A DNA stretch of 64,000 bases from Thermoanaerobacter ethanolicus JW 200 (GTDB lineage: Bacteria > Bacillota > Thermoanaerobacteria > Thermoanaerobacterales > Thermoanaerobacteraceae), in assembly GCF_003722315.1 (NCBI RefSeq), contig NZ_CP033580.1, positions 2,446,501 to 2,510,500 of the forward strand. Reading direction: 5' to 3'. Positions 43,517 through 51,387 of this stretch are shown here, piece after piece (positions within the stretch are counted from its first letter, which is position 1; every line of letters starts with the position of its first letter). The notes beneath the pieces are model-generated. The model had not been told where the DNA came from, ran no database searches, and was given only the letters and a program-made list of their open reading frames with translations. Position numbers and translations under genes: made by a program.

Positions 43517-44509
43517 TTATTTTACTGTCGACTCTCTTATTATTAACTCATGTTCTAAAAAAATCCTCTGTGGTTCTTCTAATTTGCCACTCATGTGTTT
43601 TATCAGTAGTTCCATAGCAACACACCCTAAATCGTATTTTGGCTGTGAAATAGTTGTAAGCATAGGGTCATACATAGAAGCAAAGCTTATATCATCAAAG
43701 CCTACAACCGCTATATCCTCAGGGACTTTAAGCCCCTCTTCCTTTATCGCTCTTATAGCTCCAATAGCCATGATGTCAGAAATTGCAAATATAGCAGTAG
43801 GCCTTTCTTCCATCACCAAAAGCTGTTTCGCTGCTCTTACTCCGCTTTTAAAGCTGTAATCTCCGTATTTTATAAGCTTTTCGTCAAATTCTATTCCTAA
43901 ATCTTCAAGAGCTTTTTTATAACCCGCTTCCCTCTGCTTCGTAGATACAAAGTTATTTTCACAGCTTATCATTCCTATTTTTTTATGTCCTAAACTTACC
44001 AAGTGCTTCACCGCTTTATAAGCTGCAGAAAAATTGTCTATAGATACATATGAAACGCCAGCTCCTTCTATGTATTCACAGCACTGAACGACAGGATAAT
44101 TTTGGCCTATCAATGTCAATTCTTCTTTTCCCATCACAGGCGCCATAAAAATAACGCCATCTGCTAATCTGTTTTTTAAAATTTCAAGATATACTTTTTC
44201 TCTGTTAATATCAGAATCAGTATTGCAAAGCATTACATTGTAACCATTTTTATGGGCTACATCTTCTATTCCTTTTACAACCCTTGCATAAAAAGGATTT
44301 GAGACATTAGGCATCAAAGCCAATATCATTTTCGTTTCAGAACGTCTTAAATTTCTTCCAAGGAGATTTGGATGATAATTTAATTCTTTTATCGCTTTTA
44401 ATACTCTTTCCTTTGTTTCTTCAGACACCGAGTCACTGCCATTTAAAACTCTTGATACTGTTGCAACAGAGACTCCCGCTCTTTTAGCAACTTCTCTAAT
44501 ATTAGCCAT
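43517..44509 (-). CDS. LacI-family transcriptional repressor
   Basis: The 330-residue protein has the LacI helix-turn-helix (NIREVAKRAGVSVATVSRVLNGSDSVSEETKERVLKAIKELNYHPN, residues 3-48) and a sugar-binding core with MILALMPNVSNPFYARVVKGIEDVA, SIDNFSAAYKAVKHLVSLGHKKIGMIS and PEDIAVVGFDDISFASMYDPMLTTISQP. It begins the operon of dehydrogenases and isomerases 57 bases ahead. Two identical-type dyads upstream of its start make autoregulation of the whole operon likely. Confidence 0.94.
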   Translation of the reverse strand: MANIREVAKRAGVSVATVSRVLNGSDSVSEETKERVLKAIKELNYHPNLLGRNLRRSETKMILALMPNVSNPFYARVVKGIEDVAHKNGYNVMLCNTDSDINREKVYLEILKNRLADGVIFMAPVMGKEELTLIGQNYPVVQCCEYIEGAGVSYVSIDNFSAAYKAVKHLVSLGHKKIGMISCENNFVSTKQREAGYKKALEDLGIEFDEKLIKYGDYSFKSGVRAAKQLLVMEERPTAIFAISDIMAIGAIRAIKEEGLKVPEDIAVVGFDDISFASMYDPMLTTISQPKYDLGCVAMELLIKHMSGKLEEPQRIFLEHELIIRESTVK

Positions 44510-44521
44510 TGTAACCTCCTG

Positions 44522-44535
44522 TGTAACAGATTACA
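44522..44535. promoter_or_regulatory. LacI-type operator O1
   Basis: TGTAACAGATTACA is a near-perfect dyad (TGTAA/TTACA) 13 bases before the repressor start, overlapping its leader. A second copy lies 56 bases away. Confidence 0.8.
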
Positions 44536-44577
44536 TAATATTTTTCATTGATTTTCAGAGACATAGCTAATAAAATG

Positions 44578-44591
44578 TGTAACGCATTACA
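44578..44591. promoter_or_regulatory. LacI-type operator O2
   Basis: TGTAACGCATTACA shares TGTAAC and ATTACA with O1. The 56-base centre spacing (about five helical turns) suits looping by a tetramer or cooperative binding around the promoter. Confidence 0.8.
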
Positions 44592-44683
44592 TTTACTATT
44601 ATACCTCTAAATTAAAAAAAATCAATAGCAACAAATAAATTTTCATACTTTTATTTTAAATTTTGTTTTTTTATTTAAAAAAG

Positions 44684-44703
44684 ACTGCCGAAGCAGTCTA
44701 ACA
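44684..44703 (-). terminator. Terminator of the toxin-antitoxin operon
   Basis: AGACTGC and GCAGTCT pair around a TTCG tetraloop on the minus strand, followed by TTTTTT. A second hairpin (ATCGAGGTA...TTCGAT) lies between it and the toxin stop. Confidence 0.85.
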
Positions 44704-44742
44704 AAATAAAAAGCATCGAAGTAAAAATACTGTACCTCGATA

Positions 44743-44961
44743 CTATATTTTGCTGTTAAAATATTCTTCTGAAACTTGAAGCTGATTTTTTAAAATCTCT
44801 TTCCATAAATATTTTGGAATTTCACCACTTCCCATTGAAACTTTTGTCCGTCTAACATTGCCATTTTTATCACGTTTAACGTAGAAATAATGATCCGTTT
44901 GTTTATATAACTCCCAACCGTCTCTTTCACAAAAACGCTTTAATTCTCTCCACGTTGGCAT
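44743..44961 (-). CDS. HicA-like toxin (mRNA interferase-like)
   Basis: The 72-residue protein has a dsRNA-binding-like small fold typical of HicA: MPTWRELKRFCERDGWELYKQ, then TDHYFYVKRD in the position of the HicA catalytic histidine motif, and a helical C-terminus (GEIPKYLWKEILKNQLQVSEEYF). HicA proteins cleave mRNA in the ribosome context. It lacks the classic GSH box, so activity is uncertain. Its start overlaps the antitoxin stop by 22 bases, as usual for coupled toxin-antitoxin pairs, with the order antitoxin first. Confidence 0.7.
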   Translation of the reverse strand: MPTWRELKRFCERDGWELYKQTDHYFYVKRDKNGNVRRTKVSMGSGEIPKYLWKEILKNQLQVSEEYFNSKI

Positions 44962-45374
44962 TTTATTAGTTTTTTTACTCCTTCATGACTATCTTGTAAT
45001 AAGACATTTAAAATATATGGTAAATGTTTTTTACGGTTAGGAGCTGAATACCAATATTGAAAGTCGTTATAAAAATCTTCTGCATATTCAATTAAATCAT
45101 TTACTAAACGATTTAAAGCTTCTTCTTCGTTTTTTCCATTAGCAACAATATCAATTTCGTTTAATGAAATTGTTACACTCCCATCCTCTTCTTTAAAAAT
45201 ATTTGCTGTAAATGTATATACTTTTAACATTTCTTTTGCCATTTCTAAGTTTGAAACAAAAATATAATCTTTTGTGCGCTTAATAATTTTTGGCTTTTCA
45301 CGAATGACCGAATTGATAAAATCACTCCATTCATTTCGAGCATCTGTTGCATTCACTGTAAACATTTCATTCAT
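44940..45374 (-). CDS. Hybrid antitoxin: Phd/YefM-like N-terminus with HicB-like C-terminus
   Basis: The 144-residue protein begins with a Phd/YefM-like part (about 4-50: FTVNATDARNEWSDFINSVIREKPKIIKRTKDYIFVSN), the fold that dimerises and binds the operator. From about 52 it resembles the HicB partial RNase-H fold (YTFTANIFKEEDGSVTISLNEIDIVANGKNEEEALNRLVNDLIEYAEDFY), which masks HicA. Domain calls are by eye. Upstream lies a perfect dyad operator. The pairing of a Phd DNA-binding module with a HicB-like inhibitor of a HicA-like toxin is not the textbook arrangement. Confidence 0.7.
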   Translation of the reverse strand: MNEMFTVNATDARNEWSDFINSVIREKPKIIKRTKDYIFVSNLEMAKEMLKVYTFTANIFKEEDGSVTISLNEIDIVANGKNEEEALNRLVNDLIEYAEDFYNDFQYWYSAPNRKKHLPYILNVLLQDSHEGVKKLIKCQRGEN

Positions 45375-45409
45375 TCCCCCTTTTTCACCTCCATTATATC
45401 ATATTATGT

Positions 45410-45436
45410 GCAATATGTACAGTATGTACATATTGC
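45410..45436. promoter_or_regulatory. Operator dyad of the toxin-antitoxin operon
   Basis: GCAATATGTACA and TGTACATATTGC form a perfect 12-bp inverted repeat with a 3-base spacer, 36 bases before the antitoxin start. Probably bound by the antitoxin or the complex. Confidence 0.8.
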
Positions 45437-45582
45437 TAAGTTTTTATACAAAACAAATTTATTCCGCCTCTTTGTGAACCGAATTTTCTTTTTCTGTAAT
45501 GACATATAACCTACCTTGTAAACAATGCTTGACTATGAAATTTACCGCTTGATTCAAAAAGTTGTTGAGGTAATTTCCTCTT

Positions 45583-45612
45583 ACAAAAAGCTCAACCACA
45601 GCGGTTGAGCAA
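45583..45612 (-). terminator. Terminator after the coiled-coil membrane protein gene
   Basis: GCTCAACC and GGTTGAGC pair around a 5-base loop; the minus strand continues TTTTTG. The same hairpin forms the ends of the 186-bp palindromic element at 39422-39607. Confidence 0.75.
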
Positions 45613-45617
45613 AACTA

Positions 45618-45956
45618 TCATTCTAATGTTTTTATCTGCTCTTCAAGAGCTTGTATCTTATTTTTAAGGTATTCTAATTGCTGTAGTGCTTGTTGTTTTT
45701 GTTGCATCATCTCTTCTTTTTCACTGCCTTGCTGTCTTAATTCTTCCATCTTATTTTTAACTGTTTCAACTATTTTTTGTTTGCTATTGTCAAAAAACTC
45801 CATAGCTTTATTAACAGCATCTTGCATCTCTTCTATGCTCTTTTCTATTGAGGGTTTCATATTTTCTTTTGCTTTTGGGTAGAGCATTAAACTTAAAGCT
45901 GCTGCTCCAATCCCCCAGTAAAGCTTTCTGGAGGAAAGAAATTTTAAAATACCCAT
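45618..45956 (-). CDS. Small membrane-anchored coiled-coil protein (YtxH-like), function unknown
   Basis: About 112 residues. A short basic start (MGILKFLSSRKLYW) leads into one hydrophobic segment (GIGAAALSLMLYP) and then a long helical, charged, glutamine-rich part (about 28-112) with heptad-like repeats, ending KNKIQALEEQIKTLE. The start MGILKF is preferred because GAGGAGGAGAGAAG precedes it. I do not recognise a specific function; such anchors often organise proteins at the membrane. Another small gene lies 70 bases upstream and may be co-transcribed. Confidence 0.65.
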   Translation of the reverse strand: MGILKFLSSRKLYWGIGAAALSLMLYPKAKENMKPSIEKSIEEMQDAVNKAMEFFDNSKQKIVETVKNKMEELRQQGSEKEEMMQQKQQALQQLEYLKNKIQALEEQIKTLE

Positions 45957-46024
45957 TTTCTTCTCTCCTCCTCTCTTTTGTTCCATTAATATTTTGCCCT
46001 CAATTTTTTATATAATTTAATGTG

Positions 46025-46252
46025 TTATTTACCAAAAATTATAACTTTTGTTATCGCTTTATATAAATCCTTTGCATTATATTTTTCACTAATTTTAGAA
46101 AAATATTGTAAAAATTCTCCTATTGTCTCTTGCCATAAATTTACTATTTCATTCTTTTTAGAGGGGTCTTTTTTATATTCCTTAAAAGACAATTCCATCG
46201 CATATTTTAAGGCATCAACTGCCTTTTGAAATTCTTTTTTTATGTCATCCAT
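46025..46252 (-). CDS. Small hypothetical protein, 75 residues
   Basis: The product (MDDIKKEFQKAVDALKYAMELSF...) is predicted to be all helical, charged and soluble, with no recognised domain. The ribosome site is weak (CAGGT). It lies on the same strand as the coiled-coil protein downstream and directly behind the IS607-type element, whose insertion may have replaced its original promoter. Confidence 0.5.
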   Translation of the reverse strand: MDDIKKEFQKAVDALKYAMELSFKEYKKDPSKKNEIVNLWQETIGEFLQYFSKISEKYNAKDLYKAITKVIIFGK

Positions 46253-46410
46253 TATTATTTACCTGGTTACCCAAACTATACAAAACTGTACAGTTCAGAT
46301 AGCTGGGGTATTTGTAGTCCGCCTTTCAGGCTTTCCCTGCCCCAGCAGGCGGTATTTGGGAAAACCATAGCCCCTGCCCCAAGAAGCAGGAACTCACGCC
46401 CTTATGGGTC
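46253..46410 (-). ncRNA. Right end of the IS607-type element, candidate TnpB guide RNA (reRNA/omegaRNA) scaffold
   Basis: The GC-richer, structured stretch after tnpB (CCTGCCCCAGCAGGCGG, GGGGCAGG arms, GCGTGAG) contrasts with the AT-rich genome. In IS605/IS607 elements the guide RNA scaffold overlaps the tnpB 3' end and extends to the element end (established). Exact boundary and guide were not determined. Confidence 0.5.
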
Positions 46411-47850
46411 TCCCCACTTACCCTGAATTAGTAATTCCTTCAGGGTAGAGAAGTCTCTTGGCACTTTCTCAGGGGAGAGTGGTGTTACCACCGCTACCTT
46501 GAGAACTTGCCAGAAATTATAGGCACTAAAACTTGTTCCATCCAGAGGTTCTAGCACCCTTCCTGGCTTACTCTCAAGGCTTTGTAAAAATTTTATTGCC
46601 TTATCTATTTCCTTTAAATGCTTTTTATTTATATGCTTGTTTCTCACTGTTTTCTTTACATGCTCTTTTAATTCTTCTAATTCATCTACAGTCAATGCAT
46701 TGAGAAACTTTATATAATTATCTGGTATCTTTTCTTGCAGTCCCAACCCTCTTCTTGCTATTACATAGGCCGCTGCTATATCTTTTGTTATCATATACTG
46801 CGGTGCATATTTCAACATCCCTATTATTGAGGTGTAATAAGGATTGACTTCTATTACTTCTATCCCTTCTCTTTTTGCTAGTGTTTTTATTTTTGAAAGA
46901 AGTGATTTATAGCTGAAACTATGTTTTATCCTTCTTGATTTTCTCCCTGAAAAGTCTCCTCTTTTGCCTTTGTTTTTTATGTCTAATCCCTCAATTACAA
47001 TTGCTTTTCCTTTTTCTTTTGCTATTTTTACTATTTCATGAGCATACTGCCATCTGAAATATTCTCTTTTGTCTTTATTTCCACTTGCAAGCTCTGGCAT
47101 TGGTATACTGCCATAGCTTATTAGATTTCCCTTTTCATCTACTTCTACCCATGATATGTTGTCTGGATATGCGTTTATGTCTATTCCTATTACCCCTTTG
47201 TCTTTTGTTATTTTTATTTCTGGATATTCTTCTTCAATAGCAAAATAGGCGTATATATTGCCGTTTTTAAGTTTTAATTCTACAGAGTAGGGTATGTTTG
47301 ATTCGGCGATTTCCTGAAGGAGTTCTTCTCTGCTTTTATTCTTTTTATAGCCTGCTTTTATTTTGGTATATACATATTTTCTTTCCCCTACATTTATCCT
47401 TAAGAAAGTACCATTTTCTTTTACTTCTATTCTTGTGTTGAGATTTCCTTTTTTGCTTTTATCCCCTCTTGAATAGAGATTCCCTTTTCTTCTTTCTTGC
47501 CACTTTGTTTTTAGCTTTTGATATTCTTTCCCATTTATATGGCGCTTTTGAAGTTTTCCAAATAAGTCTCTTCCTCCAAAAATGACTTTCTTTGGATTGT
47601 TGTCTAATTGTCTAGATGATTCTAATACACCTCTTGCTTTCATTATTGCGTCATCTACATACCTTGAGTTTAAATTGAAAGTTCTCGGAAGGTCTCTTTT
47701 TAATGTTTTTCTATCATAACCTTCTAGAAGCCTTTTGTATGCAAATCTCATACAAGAAGACCATCTTCTCATTAAGTCTAATACTATTTGTTTGTCCTGT
47801 TGGTTTAGAAAAATGAGTTTAGCCTGTATTACTATCATGTCTTTTGCCAT
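46402..47850 (-). CDS. tnpB: TnpB RNA-guided nuclease of an IS607-type element, lacking the zinc ribbon
   Basis: About 482 residues from the preferred start MAKDMIV (a longer frame adds nine codons). The N-terminal half carries the helical and WED-like parts. The RuvC triad is complete: D224 in IGIDINAYPD, E287 in IVIEGLDIK and D357 in TKDIAAAYVIARRG. Where most TnpB proteins have a CxxC zinc ribbon between RuvC II and III, this one has only NPYYTSIIGMLKYAPQYM, so it belongs to the zinc-less TnpB branch. TnpB cuts the empty donor site with its guide RNA. It overlaps tnpA by 32 bases. Seems intact. Confidence 0.88.
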   Translation of the reverse strand: MAKDMIVIQAKLIFLNQQDKQIVLDLMRRWSSCMRFAYKRLLEGYDRKTLKRDLPRTFNLNSRYVDDAIMKARGVLESSRQLDNNPKKVIFGGRDLFGKLQKRHINGKEYQKLKTKWQERRKGNLYSRGDKSKKGNLNTRIEVKENGTFLRINVGERKYVYTKIKAGYKKNKSREELLQEIAESNIPYSVELKLKNGNIYAYFAIEEEYPEIKITKDKGVIGIDINAYPDNISWVEVDEKGNLISYGSIPMPELASGNKDKREYFRWQYAHEIVKIAKEKGKAIVIEGLDIKNKGKRGDFSGRKSRRIKHSFSYKSLLSKIKTLAKREGIEVIEVNPYYTSIIGMLKYAPQYMITKDIAAAYVIARRGLGLQEKIPDNYIKFLNALTVDELEELKEHVKKTVRNKHINKKHLKEIDKAIKFLQSLESKPGRVLEPLDGTSFSAYNFWQVLKVAVVTPLSPEKVPRDFSTLKELLIQGKWGDP

Positions 47851-48412
47851 CCCTTTGTCCGTAAATTCTTGCTGCAAAAGATGTTACTATTGCTATTAAG
47901 TCCTCTGCTAGCTCTTTATTTATATCTTCTTCGTTTTCTTTCCCATTTAAAACTATAAGCTCCACCCCAAAGCTTTCCATGAAAAATTTGAGATATTCAA
48001 AGCCAAATCTCGTTAGTCTATCAGGATATTCTATTACAACTTTTTCAACTTCTCCTCTTTTTATCTTGTTCAAAAGCTTTAATAAGCCTCTTCTATTTTC
48101 ATTTACTCCACTTGCTATTTCGGATATGACTTCATACTGCCATCCTTGGGAATTAGCGTATTCTTCAAGCCTTCTAATTTGATTCTTAAGATATTCTTCT
48201 TGTTTCTTTGTGGACACTCTTGCATACAAAACTACTTTAGGTTTTGGTGTTTCTTCCAGCATACCTAATAACTTCTCTATATCTTCTTTTTTGTACCTTC
48301 CTCTTCCTTTTGCTGTTCTAACTGGGGTTATTAATCCTTCCTTTTCCCAGTTTATTAATGTAATTCTGCTTATATCATACAGCTATTTAACCTTTTTTAT
48401 AGTTAATAACAT
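47819..48412 (-). pseudogene. tnpA: IS607-type serine recombinase (TnpA) with an in-frame amber codon
   Basis: From the ATG at 48412 (after GGGTGATG) the frame reads MLLTIKKVK, then TAG at 48385-48383, then LYDISRITLINWEKEGLITPVRTAKGRGRYKKED, a MerR/BldC-type helix-turn-helix, and continues without break into the serine recombinase: VVLYARVSTKKQ with the nucleophilic serine, VVIEYPDRLTRFGFEYL and a C-terminal helix. 198 codons in all, the IS607 TnpA length. The stop falls just ahead of the DNA-binding domain. Restart at the internal ATG near 48262 would give a protein without that domain. So the element is probably immobile, or depends on readthrough. Confidence 0.85.
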
Positions 48413-48533
48413 TCATCATCACCCAATTAAAATTATATCATTTTTTACTACTAATTCCAACTGTTTTGACCTTCAAAAAAGTATAATCTAAAGATAATAT
48501 ATGAAAATTATCACGATAGTGTCACAAAAAATA

Positions 48534-48553
48534 AAAGGCTTTGTAGCCTTTTT
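48534..48553 (-). terminator. Terminator of the AmmeMemoRadiSam operon
   Basis: AAAGGC and GCCTTT pair with a short loop; the minus strand continues TTTTATTTTTTG. Between it and the amrS stop (48554-48597) lies a half copy of the palindromic element: GACTGTAGACAAACTTTCG then AAAAGGAGATATTTTG. Confidence 0.75.
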
Positions 48554-48597
48554 ACAGACTGTAGACAAACTTTCGTAAAAGGAGATATTTTGTATCT

Positions 48598-49599
48598 TTA
48601 ATTAACTATATTTATACTGTTACCACATTTCCTACACTTATTGCCTTCCAATCCTTTTACATTAACATACCAGTTTTGCCTCTCTACAAGCAAATTACCG
48701 CAATAAGGACAATGGGTATTATTATCAAATCCCATTACATTCCCTACATAGACAAAATCTAGATACTTTTTCCCAATTTGATAGGCTTTTTCAAGAATAG
48801 AAATAGGAGTAGGAGGATTATTTAGTTTGTAGCGTGGAAAATACCTTGAAAAATGTAAAGGTATATTTTTGTCAATTTGAGAAAGCCATTTTACTAAGTT
48901 TTCTATTTCTTCTTCTTTGTCATTTAAATCAGTAACAACTAAATTAGTAACCTCTACATGACAATATTTCGAAACTTCTTCGACGGTCTTTAAAACGGGT
49001 TCTAATCTTCCGCCGACAATCTTTTTATAAAAATCTTCTGTAAAGGCTTTTACATCTATGTTCATGGCATCTACATAAGGAAGTATCTTTTTTAATGGTT
49101 CTAAATTTATATATCCGTTTGTCACAAGTACAGTTTTTAACCCCTCTTTTTTAGCCTCAATCAATCCATCGTGTACATATTCATACCATATTAAAGGCTC
49201 GTTGTAAGTAAAAGCAATCCCTATATTGTCTCTTTGTCTTTTTGCTGCAGCAATCAATTGTTGAGGAGAGATGTAATCTCCCTCCCATTTTTGATGTGCT
49301 ATTTCCCAATTTTGACAAAACTTACACTTTAAATTGCAGCCATAAGTCCCCACAGAAAATATATATCTGCCTGGATAAAAGTGATAAAGAGGTTTTTTCT
49401 CAATTGGGTCCATTGCTACAGAGGTTATAATTCCGTAATTTTCAGTCACTAATGTTCCGTTTATATTTTTTCTCACATTACAGACTCCGTACTTTCCTTC
49501 ATTTATACGGCAATTGTGAGGACATAATAAACATTCTACAACATTATTCTCTAGTTTTTTATAGAACATAGCCTCTTTTAACATAGTAAAAGATACCAT
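48598..49599 (-). CDS. amrS: AmmeMemoRadiSam system radical SAM enzyme
   Basis: The 333-residue protein has the radical SAM cluster motif CNLKCKFCQNWEIA (near residue 93), a PflA-like N-terminal cysteine part (CLLCPHNCRINEGKYGVCNVR), TYNEPLIWYEYV and a C-terminal zinc-like CPYCGNLL...CRKCG pair. It lies 50 bases downstream of a fused MEMO-AMMECR1 gene, the normal genetic partner. The biochemical role of the system is not firmly known. A 12-bp perfect hairpin (CCATTTCTCCAT) lies right at the start region, so translation may be controlled; the true start could be a later ATG (MLKEAMF or MFYKKL). Confidence 0.9.
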   Translation of the reverse strand: MVSFTMLKEAMFYKKLENNVVECLLCPHNCRINEGKYGVCNVRKNINGTLVTENYGIITSVAMDPIEKKPLYHFYPGRYIFSVGTYGCNLKCKFCQNWEIAHQKWEGDYISPQQLIAAAKRQRDNIGIAFTYNEPLIWYEYVHDGLIEAKKEGLKTVLVTNGYINLEPLKKILPYVDAMNIDVKAFTEDFYKKIVGGRLEPVLKTVEEVSKYCHVEVTNLVVTDLNDKEEEIENLVKWLSQIDKNIPLHFSRYFPRYKLNNPPTPISILEKAYQIGKKYLDFVYVGNVMGFDNNTHCPYCGNLLVERQNWYVNVKGLEGNKCRKCGNSINIVN

Positions 49600-49649
49600 T
49601 TCTCCATCAACTTAAATGGAGAAATGGCTTCTCCCTCCTTTTTACCTTA

Positions 49650-51056
49650 CTATTTATGTCTTTCAACTTCAAATTTTTCTATTGTGTAATCCTCATCTGG
49701 ACTAATTCCAGCTTTTCTCAAGGCAATAGAAATTTGTTCTTCAACGCTGTCTACTCCTTCTAAGTCAGGTAAAAGCAATCCTGAACGATAGCCTTTTCTC
49801 ACTATTACTCCGTACTTTTTGGGGTTAAGTTCTTGTTTTGATTTAACAGGTTGAGGAGGTGTCAAAACATCCACTGAATACTCAATATCCTTCAGTTCAT
49901 ACTCCTCTACAGGTTCAAAGCGAGGATCTTCAAAACCTGCACTTATGGCATTTTTTATTATTTCTTCTGCTATATTCTTTCTCTGTGGAACTACTGTACC
50001 TATACATCCTCTAAGTTCCCCATCTTTGTGAAGAGAAACAAAAACTCCCGCTTTTCTACTATACATCTCCTCCGGTAAGCCCTGTGGTACTGGCATTAGC
50101 TTTTTATTTTTCACATAATATTCAAGGCTTTCTCTGGCAAGTTTGACATATGGGTCTTCTTTTTGCCTTATCTCTTCAATCCTTTGTCTTTTTAACCTGT
50201 ACAACTTTTCTAAAAGGCTTGTTCCTTTATACTGATCTACTTCAAATTGTGCAACACCATATCCTACACCAAAAGGTCCTTCATGAGATAATACTTCCGC
50301 TTTAACCTCATAACCATCAAGAGCTCCCAACATAACGCAAACCGATCTAAATCCACACTCTGCGGCTTCTTCTATTAGTCCTTTGTCCATGCCTATTATT
50401 TCTTCCACTCTCATTTCGGAAAGCAAATTTAAAAGCTTGTTGTCAAAAATTTCTCCCTTTGGCGTATAACCATTCGGACTATTGGGAGTCAATTTGTGAG
50501 ATAAATCCCCACTGGCGATAAAAACGACTTTTTTGTTTGATTCCATTATTGCTTTGTTTATTGCAATTCCAAATTCGTAAAGCTGTTCAAAAGGCAAAAA
50601 GCCATAGGAAATATGAACTAATTTGAAAGTAGCATAATGTTTTGTCACAAAATACAAAGGTACCATTGTTCCATGGTCAAGTTTTTTTGAAAGGGCGTTT
50701 CTTTTGATTAATTCATCATTTATCTCTGCAATAGGTATATCTTTTTTTCTCGATTCTTCTACAATTTTTTCAACAAGTTCTAAATCATTCTCAAATTCGA
50801 ACCTTACATCTCTTGCACCAAACTGTCCAAGGTCTCCTTCTAAACGAGGAAAAACAGTCACTGCTACAGCATCTCTAAAAACGTATCCATGAGGAGTGAC
50901 AATTATTATTGTATCAGGCTTTTTTTCTTTTATGTTGATTGAAACAGTATTAAGTGAATCTATCGTCTTTTGAATCTTTTTTTCTTCTCCTCTCCCTACT
51001 TCAGGTACGATTATAGGTGGATGAGGCATGAGATAACAAGACAACAAAACTCCCAT
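49650..51056 (-). CDS. Fused AmmeMemoRadiSam proteins B and A (MEMO domain + AMMECR1 domain)
   Basis: The 468-residue protein joins a MEMO/LigB-dioxygenase-like domain (about 1-270: [78 protein letters not shown]) to an AMMECR1 domain (about 295-468: [51 protein letters not shown]). The conserved LRGCIG motif is the AMMECR1 hallmark. In many organisms these are separate proteins. A GAGGTG site lies seven bases before the ATG. Function of the combination is unknown. Confidence 0.93.
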   Translation of the reverse strand: MGVLLSCYLMPHPPIIVPEVGRGEEKKIQKTIDSLNTVSINIKEKKPDTIIIVTPHGYVFRDAVAVTVFPRLEGDLGQFGARDVRFEFENDLELVEKIVEESRKKDIPIAEINDELIKRNALSKKLDHGTMVPLYFVTKHYATFKLVHISYGFLPFEQLYEFGIAINKAIMESNKKVVFIASGDLSHKLTPNSPNGYTPKGEIFDNKLLNLLSEMRVEEIIGMDKGLIEEAAECGFRSVCVMLGALDGYEVKAEVLSHEGPFGVGYGVAQFEVDQYKGTSLLEKLYRLKRQRIEEIRQKEDPYVKLARESLEYYVKNKKLMPVPQGLPEEMYSRKAGVFVSLHKDGELRGCIGTVVPQRKNIAEEIIKNAISAGFEDPRFEPVEEYELKDIEYSVDVLTPPQPVKSKQELNPKKYGVIVRKGYRSGLLLPDLEGVDSVEEQISIALRKAGISPDEDYTIEKFEVERHK

Positions 51057-51111
51057 TTTTTAACACCTCGAAATGTAATTTGTCTTCATATATTGATTAT
51101 ACCACAATAAC

Positions 51112-51155
51112 AAAAGCTTCATCCCAATTAAATTAACATTAGAGTGAAGCTTTTT
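51112..51155. terminator. Hairpin terminator
   Basis: AAAGCTTCA and TGAAGCTTT pair around a long AT-rich loop, with T tracts on both strands. It separates the nucleotidyltransferase remnant from the MEMO-AMMECR1 gene. Confidence 0.65.
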
Positions 51156-51160
51156 AAAAA

Positions 51161-51325
51161 TTACATAATAACAGCAATATCAATATCACTTTCACTAGTA
51201 TAATTGCCTTTCGCATAAGAACCATATAAATAAGCTTTCTCAAATGTTCATTTCTTTTTTGACTAATCCGGCGTATTCTCTAGCAATCTTTTCTACGGTT
51301 TTTCTATCAATGAAAGTAACTATTA
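51161..51325 (-). pseudogene. MNT-type nucleotidyltransferase remnant
   Basis: On the minus strand one frame reads IDRKTVEKIAREYAGLVKKEMNI and stops; a frameshift later EKAYLYGSYAKGNYTSESDIDIAVIM continues to 51161. GSYAKGN...SDIDIAV is the minimal nucleotidyltransferase signature, as in HEPN/MNT toxin-antitoxin pairs. No HEPN partner is nearby. A decayed fragment. Confidence 0.75.
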
Positions 51326-51387
51326 TCTCATCACCTTTACCTTCTCAATGCTTAAAGTGGTAAATTCATATTTTAAACTACCATACC

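Noticed and set aside
46402-47850. Cas12-type effector
   Set aside because: Length, tnpA partner and absence of any repeat array identify a transposon TnpB, not a CRISPR effector.
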